From Cephalotus follicularis (taxonomy: Eukaryota > Streptophyta > Magnoliopsida > Oxalidales > Cephalotaceae): DNA of 64,000 bases. Below the pieces are notes generated by a model, which ran no database searches, was not told the DNA's origin, and was given only the letters and a program-made list of their open reading frames with translations. Where the stretch lies: the NCBI GenBank assembly GCA_001972305.1, contig BDDD01005821.1, positions 1 to 64,000 of the forward strand. Direction: 5' to 3'. Below, piece by piece: positions 32,982 through 43,731 of this stretch (position 1 is its first letter; every line of letters begins with the position of its first letter). The translations under genes were made by a program, and so were the position numbers.

Positions 32982-34116
32982 TCACAGGTTGAGTTCGTAG
33001 GCTGCAACTCTGATCACGGCCTTATCTCTGAGTTCTTCCACTAGGTCGAGAAGGCTCCTCAGCCCTTCTTCATTGTTGTCCTCAGTAAAGTGCACAACTC
33101 TTGGTGATTGTACTCCAACCACTACTGGTATCACGACCTCTGCTCCGAAACATAAACTGTATGGGGATTCTCCGGTAGTAGTCTGAGGAATGGTTCTATT
33201 TGCCCATAATACACTTGGTAATTCCTCGGTCCACCTTCCCTTGCTGTCTTCTAGGAGCTTTTTCAAGCCCGAAATGATTTCTCTGTTGATCACCTCGGCA
33301 TGGCCATTGCTTTGAGGGTAGGCTACTGAGGCAAGCCTATGCTCAATCCTCCATTATCTGCAAAAAGTCACGGAAGACTTGGCAATCAAACTGCTTACCA
33401 TTGTCGGTGATAATTGTCCTCGGAACTCCGAATATGCAAATTATTGACTTCCACACAAAGCTCTCTGTGTTCTTTTCTGTTATTGTTGCCAGAGGTTCTA
33501 CTTCCACCCACTTAGTGAAGTAGTCAACCACTATAATGAGAAACTTCCTTTGGCCTGTTGCCATAGGTAATGGTCCGACGAAGTCCATTCCCCACTGTGC
33601 GAAGGGCCACGGGGCCGTAATTGATGTCAGAGATTGAGAAGGCCTTCTACTTATATTGGCGTTCCTCTGACACTTGTCACACTTCCTCACTAAGTTTATA
33701 GCATCTTGATGCATGGTCGGCCAGTAGTAACCTTGCCTTAACAGCTTGTGAGACAAAGTCCTGCCCCCAGTGTGGTTTCCACAAATTCCTTCATGAACTT
33801 CCCTTAGAGCATAATCAGCCTCTCCTATAATGAGAAACTTCCTTTGGCCTGTTGCCATAGGTAATGGTCCGACGAAGTCCATTCCCCACTGTGCGAAGGG
33901 CCACGGGGCCGTAATTGATGTCAGAGATTGAGAAGGCCTTCTACTTATATTGGCGTTCCTCTGACACTTGTCACACTTCCTCACTAAGTTTATAGCATCT
34001 TGATGCATGGTCGGCCAGTAGTAACCTTGCCTTAACAGCTTGTGAGACAAAGTCCTGCCCCAGTGTGGTTTCCACAAATTCCTTCATGAACTTCCCTTAG
34101 AGCATAATCAGCCTCT
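32982..34116 (-). pseudogene. pol: Integrase of T1 with duplicated zinc-binding domain
   Basis: The zinc-binding HHCC tract (HEGICGNHTGG then CDKCQRNANISRRPS) occurs twice because of a 294-bp duplication (33533-33826 and 33827-34116). The unit is 98 codons, so the copies are read in frame, except for a one-base C loss near 34063. The catalytic core follows: D in WGMDFVGPLP, D in IITDNGKQF and, after a frameshift near 33340, E in YPQSNGHAEVINREI. The reading stops at 32982 inside the C-terminal region, so the end of integrase is missing. The DDE residues are present but the protein cannot be made whole. Confidence 0.9.
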
Positions 34117-35018
34117 GAAGGGTTCAAACTCCTTAGCCAAGGAAACGAGAAAGACCTTTTGTAGAGGATCCCATCTCGGAATTGGAACCTGTTTGCTCTA
34201 TAAACTAGCTTCCTCGCCTCCACGGGGTCCTCGGGCAGGATCCCGTCCCTTAGCCAACTAACAAAGGGAGTCATCCAATTTGGCTCCTGAGGAATATCTA
34301 TGTCCATTACCTCTTCTTGAGAGATTGTCGGACGCTCCAGGTAGTCAACTAGCACTGTTTGATTTTTCTCCAACTCCTCTGCTGTTGCTAGCTTTGACAA
34401 TTGATCTGCTCTGACGTTCTCTGCTCTGGGCACTTTCACAATTCTCAAAACTTCAAAGGCTGACTTCATGCCCTGAAAATGGGACAAGTATTTCATCATA
34501 AGGTCTTCTCTGGCCTCGTACTCCCCATTCGCCAAACCAACCACTAGCTGAGAATCACTTGAGGCTTCAATCCTCTGCACCTCCAAGTGCTTTGCGATTA
34601 TCAGTCCGGCTATCAGAGCTTCCCACTCAGCTTCATTATTTGTAGCTTTGAACTTAAACCTCAGAGCATATTCCAACGTCCACCCATCTGGACTTGTCAA
34701 TACTAATCCTGCCCCACTGCCAGTGAGGCATGAGGACCCATCCACTGATAACTTCCACATTCCCTTCTCGTTCTCGGAAGGGTTCTCCTCCATACACTCC
34801 GTAGGTGTATTATCTCCAACAAAGTCGGCCAGTACCTGTGATTTGATTGCTGGTCTGGCTTTGAACTTCACATCATACTCGCCTAGTTCGACTGACCACT
34901 TGACTAGCCTACCCGAGGTGTCAGGCTTGGAGAGAACCTGTTTAAGTGGTTTGTCAGTCAAAACCTTGATTGTATGGGCTTGAAAATATGGCCTCAATTT
35001 TCTGGCCGAGATGATCAA
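34117..35018 (-). pseudogene. pol: RNase H C-terminus and second (archaeal-type) RNase H of T1
   Basis: The first part completes the retroviral RNase H and connection tract (TIKVLTDKPLKQVL, YDVKFKARPAIKSQ). The second RNase H shows all four acidic positions: LSVDGSS, NNEAEWEALIAGL, ASSDSQLVVG and RAENVRADQLSKLA. A second RNase H of this kind is a known mark of the Tat lineage. A one-base deletion near 35020 splits it from RT; T2 has the unbroken text at the same point. The frame is open to 34116, before the integrase duplication. Confidence 0.92.
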
Positions 35019-36400
35019 AGGTAGGCATACTTCTCCACTTCTGGGTACCTCCCCTCTGCATCGTTCAAATCCTTACTCACGTAATACACTGGCCTTTGAA
35101 CTTTTTTCTCTTCTCTGACTAGCACTGCACTCACTGCGCCCGAGGTGGCCGCAAGGTACAAATACAGGTCTTCTCCATCCTTAGGTTTTGAGATCAGAGG
35201 AGGAGAAGCCAAGTATTCCTTCAACTTGTCAAAGGCTGCTTGACAGACGTCGGACCATGAGAATCCCTTGGGATCTCTAAGTATTTTAAAGAAGGGAAGG
35301 CACTTCTCTGCTGACTTGGACACAAACCTGCTCAGGGCTGCAATCTTCCCATTTAACCTCTGGAAATCCCTGATGGTTTGAGGTGGCCTCATGCTTTGAA
35401 TTACCGAGATCTTCTCTGGATTGGCCTCTATTCCTCTACCAGAGACCATGAATCCGAGGAACTTTCCCGAGGTGACCCCAAATGTGCACTTGGATGGATT
35501 GAGCTTCATATTACACTTTCTCAGCACTTCAAACGTCTCCTCCAAGTCTTTTACATGGGGGCTCTTGGCTGGGGTTTTGACGAGCATATCGTCTATATAC
35601 ACCTCCATATTCTTCCCAATCTGAGGCTCAAAAATTTTGTTCACCAGACGCTGGCAGGTGGCCCCTGCATTCTTCAAGCCAAAGGGCATAACCTTGTAAC
35701 AGTACATTCCTCGGTCTGTTATGAATGCTATCTTGTCCTCATCAGGCCTAAACATGGGGATTTGATTGTATCCCGAGTAAGCATCCAAGAATCTTAATAT
35801 TCTGTAGCCCGAGGTTGCGTCTACCAGTTGGTCTATCTTTGGGAGAGGGAAGTGATCCTTTGGACAGGCTTTGTTGAGGTCCGTGAAGTCTATGCACATC
35901 CTCCACTTGCCACAGGCTTTTTTGAACAACACCGGATTTGCTAGCCAGTCCGAGTAGTGTACTTCTCTGATGAAACCTGCCTGTAACAGCTTGCTCACCT
36001 CCTCGGCTATCGCCTGCTGCCTCTCAGGGGAAAAGTTCCTCTTCTTCTGTTTGATCGGATGCCTGGCTGGGTCCACGCTTAATTTGTGAACCATCACCTC
36101 TGGACTGATGCCAGGAACCTCCTCTACCGACCATGCGAAAACATCTTTATTGTCTCGGAGGAATGCTATTAATTCCCCCTTCTCCGCCTCTCCAAGTTGT
36201 GAGCCAACTTGGAGTACTCTCTCTGTGTTGCCCTCTTCTATGGGCACTTGGAGGACATCCTCAACAGGCTGTGGACGCTCTGGTTCAACGTCTCCTCTGA
36301 GCTCCACATTCGCTATGGGGAGAACCTTACCCTTCCCCTTGTCCGAGATGGCAGTTTTATAGCATCGCCTTGCCACCTCTTGGTCTCCTCTGACCTCCCC
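35019..36400 (-). pseudogene. pol: Reverse transcriptase and first RNase H of T1
   Basis: The 453-codon frame (35015-36376) holds a complete RT: the entry PIKQKKRNFSPERQQAI, KWRMCIDFTDLNKACPKD, FLDAYSGYNQIPM with the first aspartate, MPFGLKNAGATCQRLVNKIF and the catalytic VYIDDMLVKT. RNase H begins with LYLYLAATSGAVSAVLVREE. Upstream, a one-base deletion in a G run near 36400 separates it from protease. Only small indels spoil this frame, so the copy is rather young. Confidence 0.94.
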
Positions 36401-37362
36401 ACGTCAAACCTTGTGGGAAACTTCATTAATAAGTGTCTCGTAGACACTATGGCCTCCAACAAGTTTAGTCCTGGTCGCCCCACTATAGCATTGTATGGGC
36501 TTGGGGTATCCACCACCAGGAACGTCATCTCTACCTGAGTTTGACGTGGGGCCGTGCCTGCAACCACGGACAGGTTGATAGATCCTAGAGGATGGATCGT
36601 CTCACCTGTAAAACAAACCAGTGGGGTTTTGACGGGCTTTAGTTGGTCGGCCGGTATCCTCAGCTGGTCAAATGCGTGTTTGTACAGGATATCGGCCAAG
36701 TTGCCACTATCTATGAGAATCCTCTTCATGGTAAAGAGTTCCACCAGAAGAGTCACCACCACTGGATCATCGTGAGGAAGACGTACTCCCTCATAGTCCG
36801 CCTCCGAGAAGGTTATCGCCTCCTCGGCTTCTCCAGTTCTGAGCCTTTTGTTGTGAGGGACTTGTTGCACAGCAAGGGACTGTCTCCCATAGGCCTTTCT
36901 TGCATTTGAATGGTCGCCCCCAAACGCGACCCCCCCCAGAGATGGTGTGCATAACACCCCTGGGTTGCTGTTGTTGTTGCTCCTCTTGCTGCCGAGGAGT
37001 CTCTTCTCTTCTCTGTTCCCTCCTTCCTTGAGGGGAATCTCTGTCTACATACTTGCGTAGGTGTCCCTTTCTAATCAGATCATCAATCTGATTTTTTAGT
37101 TGTCTGCACTCCTCTGTATCGTGCCCATGGTCACGATGATACCGGCAATACTTCTCCACATTTCTGTTCTCTGCCGGGGTCCTCAGCTTCTCAGGCCACT
37201 GGAAAGGGACTTTATATTGCTCCACAGCAAGTATTTTTATGCGTGTGTCCAGGAGGGGGGCAAAGGTGTTGTAAAAAGGTATTGGTGCTCCACCCCTGGA
37301 TGTGCCCTCTCGTCTGGAGAGCTTATGCCTGAGATCTTCCTTGGACAGGTCTGACCTCTCCT
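36401..37362 (-). pseudogene. pol: Zinc finger and aspartic protease of T1
   Basis: The zinc finger reads YCRYHRDHGHDTEECRQL (36791-37225), the C-H-H-C variant common in Tat gag proteins. A frameshift in a run of eight C at 36931-36938 separates it from protease (36401-36957). Protease has the intact catalytic triplet in RILIDSGNLADILY and the tract YNAIVGRPGLN. It would cut the Gag-Pol precursor. Confidence 0.9.
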
Positions 37363-37363
37363 T

Positions 37364-39248
37364 TCACTTCTCTCTTCTCTCGAGAGCATTTCGTGAATGC
37401 TCCCTTCTCTCCTCCTGATGGCCAGTCCAGGGTGTCTTTTGTTTCCTGGCCAACATCTCTTCCTCGGCGTTCACATATCTCTCCGCCCTTTTCAGCAATT
37501 CTGCCATGTCCTGGGCCGGTTTCTTCAGCAGGGAGAAGGTGAAAGATGAATTACTTTTAAGCCCATTGTTCAGGGATGTCAGTGCAAAGGATGGCTCCAG
37601 GTCCTTCACCGTGAGTGATTCCTTGTTGAACCTGGTGAGGTAGTCTCTCAGTGATTCATCCTTACCCTGCACCACATTGATAAGGTGGGTGGAGTTTTTC
37701 CTCTGTGTGGTGCTGTTGAGGAACTTCGTCAAGAACAGTTCCGTAAACTAATCGAAGCTCTTCACTGAATTCCTCGCCAAGGTAAAGTACCATGACTGAG
37801 CAGCTCCAATCAAAGTCATTGGGAATCCTCGGCAGAGCATGGCGTCCGAGGCTTGATACATCCATATAGCCTGGATATATGAGCGTACATGTTGGATGGG
37901 GTCCGTGGACCCATCGTACTTATCAAGGCTTGGGTTTCAGAGCATTTCGTGAATGCTCCCTTCTCTCCTCCTGATGGCCAGTCCAGGGTGTCTTTTGTTT
38001 CCTGGCCAACATCTCTTCCTCGGCGTTCACATATCTCTCCGCCCTTTTCAGCAATTCTGCCATGTCCTGGGCCGGTTTCTTCAGCAGGGAGAAGGTGAAA
38101 GATGAATTACTTTTAAGCCCATTGTTCAGGGATGTCAGTGCAAAGGATGGCTCCAGGTCCTTCACCGTGAGTGATTCCTTGTTGAACCTGGTGAGGTAGT
38201 CTCTCAGTGATTCATCCTTACCCTGCACCACATTGATAAGGTGGGTGGAGTTTTTCCTCTGTGTGGTGCTGTTGAGGAACTTCGTCATGAACAGTTCCGT
38301 AAACTGATCGAAGCTCTTCACTGAATTCCTCGCCAAGGTAACGTACCATGACTGAGCAGCTCCAATCAAAGTCATTGGGAATCCTCGGCAGAGCATGGCG
38401 TCCGAGGCTTGATACATCCATATAGCCTGGATATATGAGCGTACATGTTGGATGGGGTCCGTGGACCCATCGTACTTATCAAGGCTTGGGTTTCGGAACC
38501 CACTACGGACTTGCTCTGCTATGATCTCGGCTGTGAAGGGGTGTGCGTTGATATTTTGCACCTCGGATAGGTGCCCCCTGTGCTGTTCCACTCCTCGGAA
38601 CCTCCTTTCCAAATCCGCAAGCCTTCTGCCTACTGCTTGCTCCACTTCTTCAATGTTCCTAGCCCTGCTAGAAACGCTTGACCCTCCAGCCGCTGAGGCT
38701 GGGGGGTTAACCCTGCTTCCTCGGGCCGTGCCAGCTCTGTGTGGGGCATTGGAGAGCACTTGTGCCTCCTCTGCCCCCCTGGCCTCCTGCTGAGGATCCA
38801 CATCCATGGCCTGGCGCTGAGGATGCACTCTACTGGGATCATTGGGGTGATCCCTAGCGGTCGAGGACTCAGCTCTCTGAGATGCATTGATCTCAGGCCT
38901 CCTTCCCAGGGGATTGTTGTCCCCTGACCGCCTAAGGGGAAGTTCATCTCCCCTTGACGGGTTTCGCCTGGCACCTCGTGGGTGTCGTTCCTCCACCTCT
39001 GGTCTATGGGGACCAGACATTCCTCGGACCACTTGCTGAGAGGGCCCGACCTGTTGCTGTTGGTTGGCCAAAGTTGTGACCAACAGATCAGTGATTCGCT
39101 CCATCCCTTGGAGGAGCTGATTGAGTTGCTCCCCTGTAACGGAAGCCTGTTCTTGAGCCACTACTTGAACGGCTTCTGGTGGAGGAGCTGTGACCTCCGG
39201 TTGTTGGCTACCAGTGGCTCCAACCAGGTTATTCTTCCTCAGAGGCAT
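37364..39248 (-). pseudogene. gag: Gag of T1, with a 556-bp tandem duplication
   Basis: The start ATG at 39248 lies 46 bases downstream of the LTR end at 39294 and just after the PBS. The first 200 residues are low-complexity, glutamine- and arginine-rich. The Retrotrans_gag domain begins near PSLDKYDGSTDPIQHVRSY and includes GAAQSWYVTLARNSVKSF and LINVVQGKDESLRDYLTRF. The unit 37939-38494 recurs at 37383-37938 with a handful of differences. The frame from 39248 reads through the first copy met (38494-37939) and ends after the join at 37923. The undisturbed path to the zinc finger exists only through the other copy. Confidence 0.92.
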
Positions 39249-39273
39249 GATCGTTAATGACTTTTTATCGCGC

Positions 39274-39291
39274 TTCCCACAGACGGCGCCA
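39274..39291 (-). promoter_or_regulatory. Primer-binding site of T1
   Basis: Minus-strand TGGCGCCGTCTGTGGGAA, two bases inside the LTR. This type of PBS is familiar from Tat/Ogre elements and is usually assigned to tRNA-Arg; the tRNA assignment is from memory. It differs from the tRNA-Met site of the chromoviruses in this window. Confidence 0.82.
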
Positions 39292-39293
39292 AC

Positions 39294-40169
39294 TGTTGAT
39301 ACAGAAATCCTTCTCTCAACAGTATCCTACGTGGAGGACTTTTATTTGTTAAGAGAAACGCTTGTCACGGATGCCTGGAGGAAGATTTTGATCTCGAACA
39401 CCTGCACAAAGTAGCAAAAATTGTGGAAAATCCAGGAGGTTGTTCTCCCGGGGACACTCCGACGTTCAAGTTAGACAAAGTGCAGATGAAACAATGTTCT
39501 TTGTAATGTAAAAAATGGCTGACCTTTGTTCAATCTGTTGAACTTGTATTTATAGTGGTGTTTTTGTAACCGTTTGAGCGTGTAATTCGGAGGTTATAGC
39601 TATCCCCTAGGGAAGTGCCGAGGATCTCGGTCATTCCCCTTGACCTCCGCCAATAATTCCGCTGTTTACTTTGTTTGTAGTTGATTATGACACTATCTCT
39701 TCATTTGGATAAGTACAAATCCCAAGAGATCAGGTGGAATTAATCTCCTTATCCCATAGATAAGACTGAGGTCCTCCGTTGCTGGACTGTGGAGGAAATG
39801 AGTCACTGCTATGGTTCAGAGGTCATGGGCCTCTTGCTATCACCCTTTGCTCCTCAGTTTCTATGCAGTGGAGGGCTTGCCTCCTATTCCATGTCTGATA
39901 AGTAGTTTGGGCAGAGGAAGTCCTCGGCCCAGACACCCTGGATGAGGTCTTCTGACCCGAAGTCCGAGGATGGTCCTCAGACTTCATGTCTCAGTATGTT
40001 CTCTTCGAAAAATAATGGTCCTCGGCTCTTGGTCCGAAGAGGACGTTCCTTGCCATGTGTGCGTTCCTCGGCACGCCCTGTGGGCAAGCTTCTAATCCCT
40101 CATGAACAGCTGGTCATGTCTGCAGTGAACACGTGTCCTTCTTAATATAAACATATTTTTCCTCCATCA
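39294..40169 (-). repeat. 5' LTR of T1 (876 bp)
   Basis: Same length as the partner at 28522-29397, and ends in tccatca followed by GTATC of the EPRV. TATA box at 39546-39555 (minus). At most of the roughly twenty differences this copy has A where the partner has G. Confidence 0.95.
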
Positions 40170-40780
40170 GTATCAAAATAATTTGTTTTTCCAGATCTAA
40201 TAGTAGAAGTTGAAGCTCTATGTGGTTAAAATTCATAATTTTTATCTAATCTTTCATCAAAAATATTTAAATAATTAAAATTTTCTTTTAAGCCTTCTGG
40301 TGTTGAATGGGTTTTGATATTTTTATCAAACCTAATTTTTACTAATCCTTCTTCATTTTGAGTAATTGAGTATAAAGAAGTGTTTTCGATATTTTCTTGG
40401 TTATGAGCAATAGTAAGACATGCCAAGATTGAAGTATTTAATCATTGCCTTGTTAATGGTTTAATGGTCACTTGAACTAAAGCAAAATGAATATATTTAA
40501 AGTTTTTAGCTAATTCTTTAATGGTTTTTTCATCTAATAAATGGATATTTTGTTGAGTTTTGGTAATTTTTATAGTTTGTTCAATTGTTTGAATTCTTTC
40601 AGTAAAATTAAAGGGATTAAATGGATTATATTTATAAATTTCTTTGTTTGAAATCTTTGGCGTTTTCCAATTTTACCATTGTTTTATTCTTTCATCTAAT
40701 TCTTTATCTCTATTTGAATTATTACTAGTTTCCGAACCACTGTATGATCTTGAAGACATAGCTCTACATAATTTATTCAT
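40170..40780 (-). pseudogene. Pararetrovirus movement protein, N-terminal part, copy I
   Basis: The start ATG is at 40780. The text FKYIHFALVQVTIKPLTRQ is the recognisable 30K-superfamily movement protein tract. A TAA after ERIKQW and a stop after PLTRQ break the frame. A large part of the protein between 40440 and 40425 is missing compared with copy II, which has about 230 extra bases at 50520-50757. The product in living relatives lets the virus pass through plasmodesmata. Continues at 28520 beyond T1. Confidence 0.78.
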
Positions 40781-41078
40781 GTTAATTAATTTTTAAAGTT
40801 TCAGTTTCACTACGTGCAAATAAATTGATCCCTCTACGCACTAAGAGTGTTTAGATGATCTACTGGGACTTACACTACGTCTGCCCTATCACCCCAATTC
40901 TCTTACAGCTAGTAACCGATCGTTCCAGTGCAGATGCATCCTATCCAGACGCTTAGAAACTTTAGGCTTGAAAACTTAATTGACTGACATAAACTATCCA
41001 GGGTTTTTGGCTCTGATAGCATTTGGGGAACGGAAGCTAATAGCAATTTAAGCAAAGATAAATAACAGATAAAGGGAT
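40781..41078 (-). other. Pararetrovirus leader with primer-binding site, copy I
   Basis: The minus strand at 41007-41021 reads TGCTATCAGAGCCAA, the initiator tRNA-Met complement with one mismatch, in the expected place upstream of the movement protein. Copy II has TGGTATCTGAGCCAA at 56766-56780, mismatched at a different base, so the ancestral site was probably perfect. The leader is interrupted by T2 at 41079 and continues at 49450. Confidence 0.8.
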
Positions 41079-41948
41079 TGATGTGGGAAAAAATCTGTTT
41101 ATATTAAGAATGACACATGTCCTCCTTGGATAAAGCCACGTGTCCAGAGGTCTCTTTTTTTAAGCTCACACGAATACGGATCAGAGGAGGCTTAGTAAGG
41201 CGACTCACAGTAGTAATTCAGCGAACCCTCGCCAAACACCAGGGCCGAGGAGAGCTAGCTTAACCAAGGGCGCACCGTCGGACGACTGAGCCAAGGACCC
41301 TCTCTGCCAAGGAGTTTACTTAGGGTATAGACCAGAGGACCTCCTTCAGGGCATCAATGCCGAGGACGTCCTCTACCCGGAGTGTCTATCGGACACATAG
41401 TAGAGGATGTGCCCCCGCTGCACAGATACCGAGGACCTTCTCCTTGACGGTATCCAGAAAGACCTCATCCTCGGATGTATGGTAGAGGACCCGGCGTCCT
41501 AAATGTGCACCACTGAGGAAGCACCAGAAGATGAAGACCCAAGAGCGAAAGGGGAAACACGAGGCCCATCACCTCGGCAACAGTACCATGGTTCACTTCC
41601 TCAGCAGCCCTGTGGCAGAGGACCCCCACTTCGTTTATGGGATAATGGCATGAAATCTGCCTGATTTCCTGGGATTTGCCTTCATCTAAATAAGGAAGTA
41701 GTGATATAACGAACTACCAGTAAGGGAAGTGGCGAGATATCTGGCGGAGATCAAGGGGAATGACCGAGATCCTAGGAATTTCCTTAGGGGAAAGCTATCA
41801 CCTCCTCATTCCACGCTCTAGCAGTTACAGTCCAGCACTATAAATACTAGTTCAACAGTCTGAACAAAGGTCAGCCATTTTTACTCTGAAAATAACCTTG
41901 TTTCCACTGTGCAAAGGCCTAACTTGAGCGTCGGAGTGTCCCCATAAA
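41079..41948 (+). repeat. 5' LTR of T2, truncated
   Basis: It begins TGATGTGGGAAAAAATCTG and follows the 3' LTR closely to about 41948, where the partner continues with CACCAGGAGAACAACC but this copy jumps into RT. PBS and gag are therefore absent. TATA box CTATAAATAC at 41838-41847. Confidence 0.9.
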
Positions 41949-42969
41949 AGACTTGGAGGAGACGTTTGAGGTGCTAAGGAGGTATAATATGAAACTCAAT
42001 CCGTCCAAGTGCACGTTTGGGGTCACCTCAGGAAAGTTCCTCGGATTCATGGTCTGTAGCAGAGGGATAGAGGCCAACCCAGAGAAGATCTCGGAAATTC
42101 AAAGCATGAGGCATCCTTAAACCATCAGGGATGTCCAAAGATTAAATGGGAAAATTGCAGCCCTGAGCAGGTTTGTGTCAAAGTCAGCAGAGAAGTGCCT
42201 TCCCTTCTTAAAAATACTTAGAGATCCCAAGGGATTCTATTGGTCAGACGACTGTCAAGCAGCCTTCGACAAGTTGAAGGAATACCTGGCTTCCCCAACT
42301 CTGATCTCGAAACCCAAGGATGGGGAAGACTTGTATTTGTACCTTGCGGCCACCTCGGGCACAGTGAGTGTTGTGCTAGTCAGAGGAGAGGAAAAAGTTC
42401 AAAAGCTAGTATACTATGTGAGCAAGGCTCTAAACAATGCTGAGGAAAGGTACCCAGAGGTGGAGAAGTATGCCTATGCATTGATCATCTCAGCCAGAAA
42501 ATTGAGGCCATATTTCCAAGCCCATACAATCAAGGTTCTGATTGACAAACCACTCAAACAAGTTCTTGCCAAGCCTGACACCTCAGGAAGGTTAATCAAG
42601 TGGTCAGTCGAGCTAGGCGAGTATGATGTGAAGTTCGACGCAAGACCAGCAATCAAATCACAGGTACTGGTCGACTTTGTTGGAGATAATACACCTACGG
42701 AGTGTATGGAGGAGGACCCATCCGAGAGCGAGAGGGGAATTTGGAAGTTATCCGTGGATGGTTCGTCCTACCTCACTGGCAGTGGGGCAGGGTTAGTATT
42801 GATGAGTCCAGATGGTTGGACGTTGGAGTATGCTCTGAGGTTTAAGCTTAAAGCTACAAACAACGAAGCTGAGTGGGAAGCTCTGATAGCTGGACTGACA
42901 ATTGCAAAGCACTTGGAGGTGCAAAAGATAGAAGCCTCCAGTGATTCTCAGCTAGCACTTTTGAAGTAA
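41949..42969 (+). pseudogene. pol: RT thumb, RNase H and second RNase H of T2
   Basis: It starts in the RT thumb (KDLEETFEVLRRYNMKLNPSK), just after where the YIDD box would be. One TAA lies near 42119 after QSMRHP. From 42175 the frame is open for 264 codons: RNase H (LYLYLAATSGTVSVVLVRGE), the connection (KYAYALIISARKLRPYF, unbroken here but frameshifted in T1), and the second RNase H up to ASSDSQLA, where a deletion removes its end and all of integrase. It cannot produce a working polymerase. Confidence 0.92.
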
Positions 42970-43400
42970 AGGGTCCTACGAGGACTGCCAAGCTTAAAGT
43001 GATCTCATCTACGAAGAGTTAGTGATTTGGACTAAGCTAAAATTCCTAAGGGAATTATCAGCACATGTATACACAAGAAGCTCAAACACACAACATAAGG
43101 AACCAACCTAAGATAGAGTCCAAGAATACAAAAGGTTTTTTATTAATATCTTTGATAAGTTACTTAAGCACTTTTGGAGTAAAGTGTCTACTTGTACGAG
43201 AAGTCTGAGGTCACAGTAAAGACAAAATTCCTAAGGGAATTGTTAACGAGTACATACATGCAGAGGTCAACCACACCATACAGAAATCAAAAGCAGAACC
43301 AGAGAATGCAAAAAGTATTTCTTTATTCATAAGTTGAAAATATTACTAAAAAAAGAAAAAGAGAGAGAGAGAGAGAGACTAAAGACTATTACAAGATGAA
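42970..43400 (+). repeat. Degenerate tandem repeats between pol and the antisense gene of T2
   Basis: Two diverged units of about 180 bp (near 42995-43170 and 43170-43350) share ATTCCTAAGGGAATT, then ACAT.TA.A and a CAAACACA or CAACCACA tract. A GA microsatellite lies at 43365-43379. The equivalent region of T3 has about three units. Confidence 0.7.
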
Positions 43401-43731
43401 AGCAAGAAACTAGGGTTGAGGAGGATCTTAATGCTCGGGCAGAGGATCTTCATACTGGGGTGAAGGAGCGAAGAAGGCCTCGACGGAAGGCAGAGGAGGA
43501 GCTTCAAATCCAGAAAAGGGGTCCACTGGAGCTGATGAAGAAGGAATATCAGGGGGGGTCCAGTGCCGGGTCCGAGGTCGAAGCAGGATCCGCAGCAAGA
43601 ACAACCAAGTCTGGTGAACCTGGAATCGATAGCTCGTCCACCATGGCAGATGAGACTCCCTCCTCTAACTCAAGAAGGAGCTTCTCTTCCTACGCATCAA
43701 TTCCCTCTGGATAGAAGTCAAAGGTCTTGGA

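Larger units (their letters stand above)
28522..40169 (-). mobile_element. T1: Tat-lineage Ty3/gypsy retrotransposon, both LTRs
   Basis: The LTRs are 28522-29397 and 39294-40169, each 876 bp. The flanks are GTATA left and GTATC right, a 5-bp target duplication with one mismatch, inserted into the EPRV. Order on the minus strand: PBS TGGCGCCGTCTGTGGGAA, gag, zinc finger, protease, RT, RNase H, second RNase H, integrase; then an antisense gene on the plus strand, polypurine tract and 3' LTR. The second RNase H and the extra ORF mark the Tat lineage. Single-base frameshifts and two internal duplications (294 and 556 bp) break gag-pol. Confidence 0.95.

Noticed and set aside
34648..36775. Plus-strand ORFs of 67-139 codons opposite T1 pol
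   Set aside because: They are antisense shadows of RT/RNase H; unlike the real antisense gene they have no conserved promoter, splice sites or matching copies with open frames.
28522..40169. T1 as an active autonomous element
   Set aside because: Gag, protease, RT/RNase H and integrase are separated by several one-base frameshifts and two duplications, and integrase lacks its C-terminal end.
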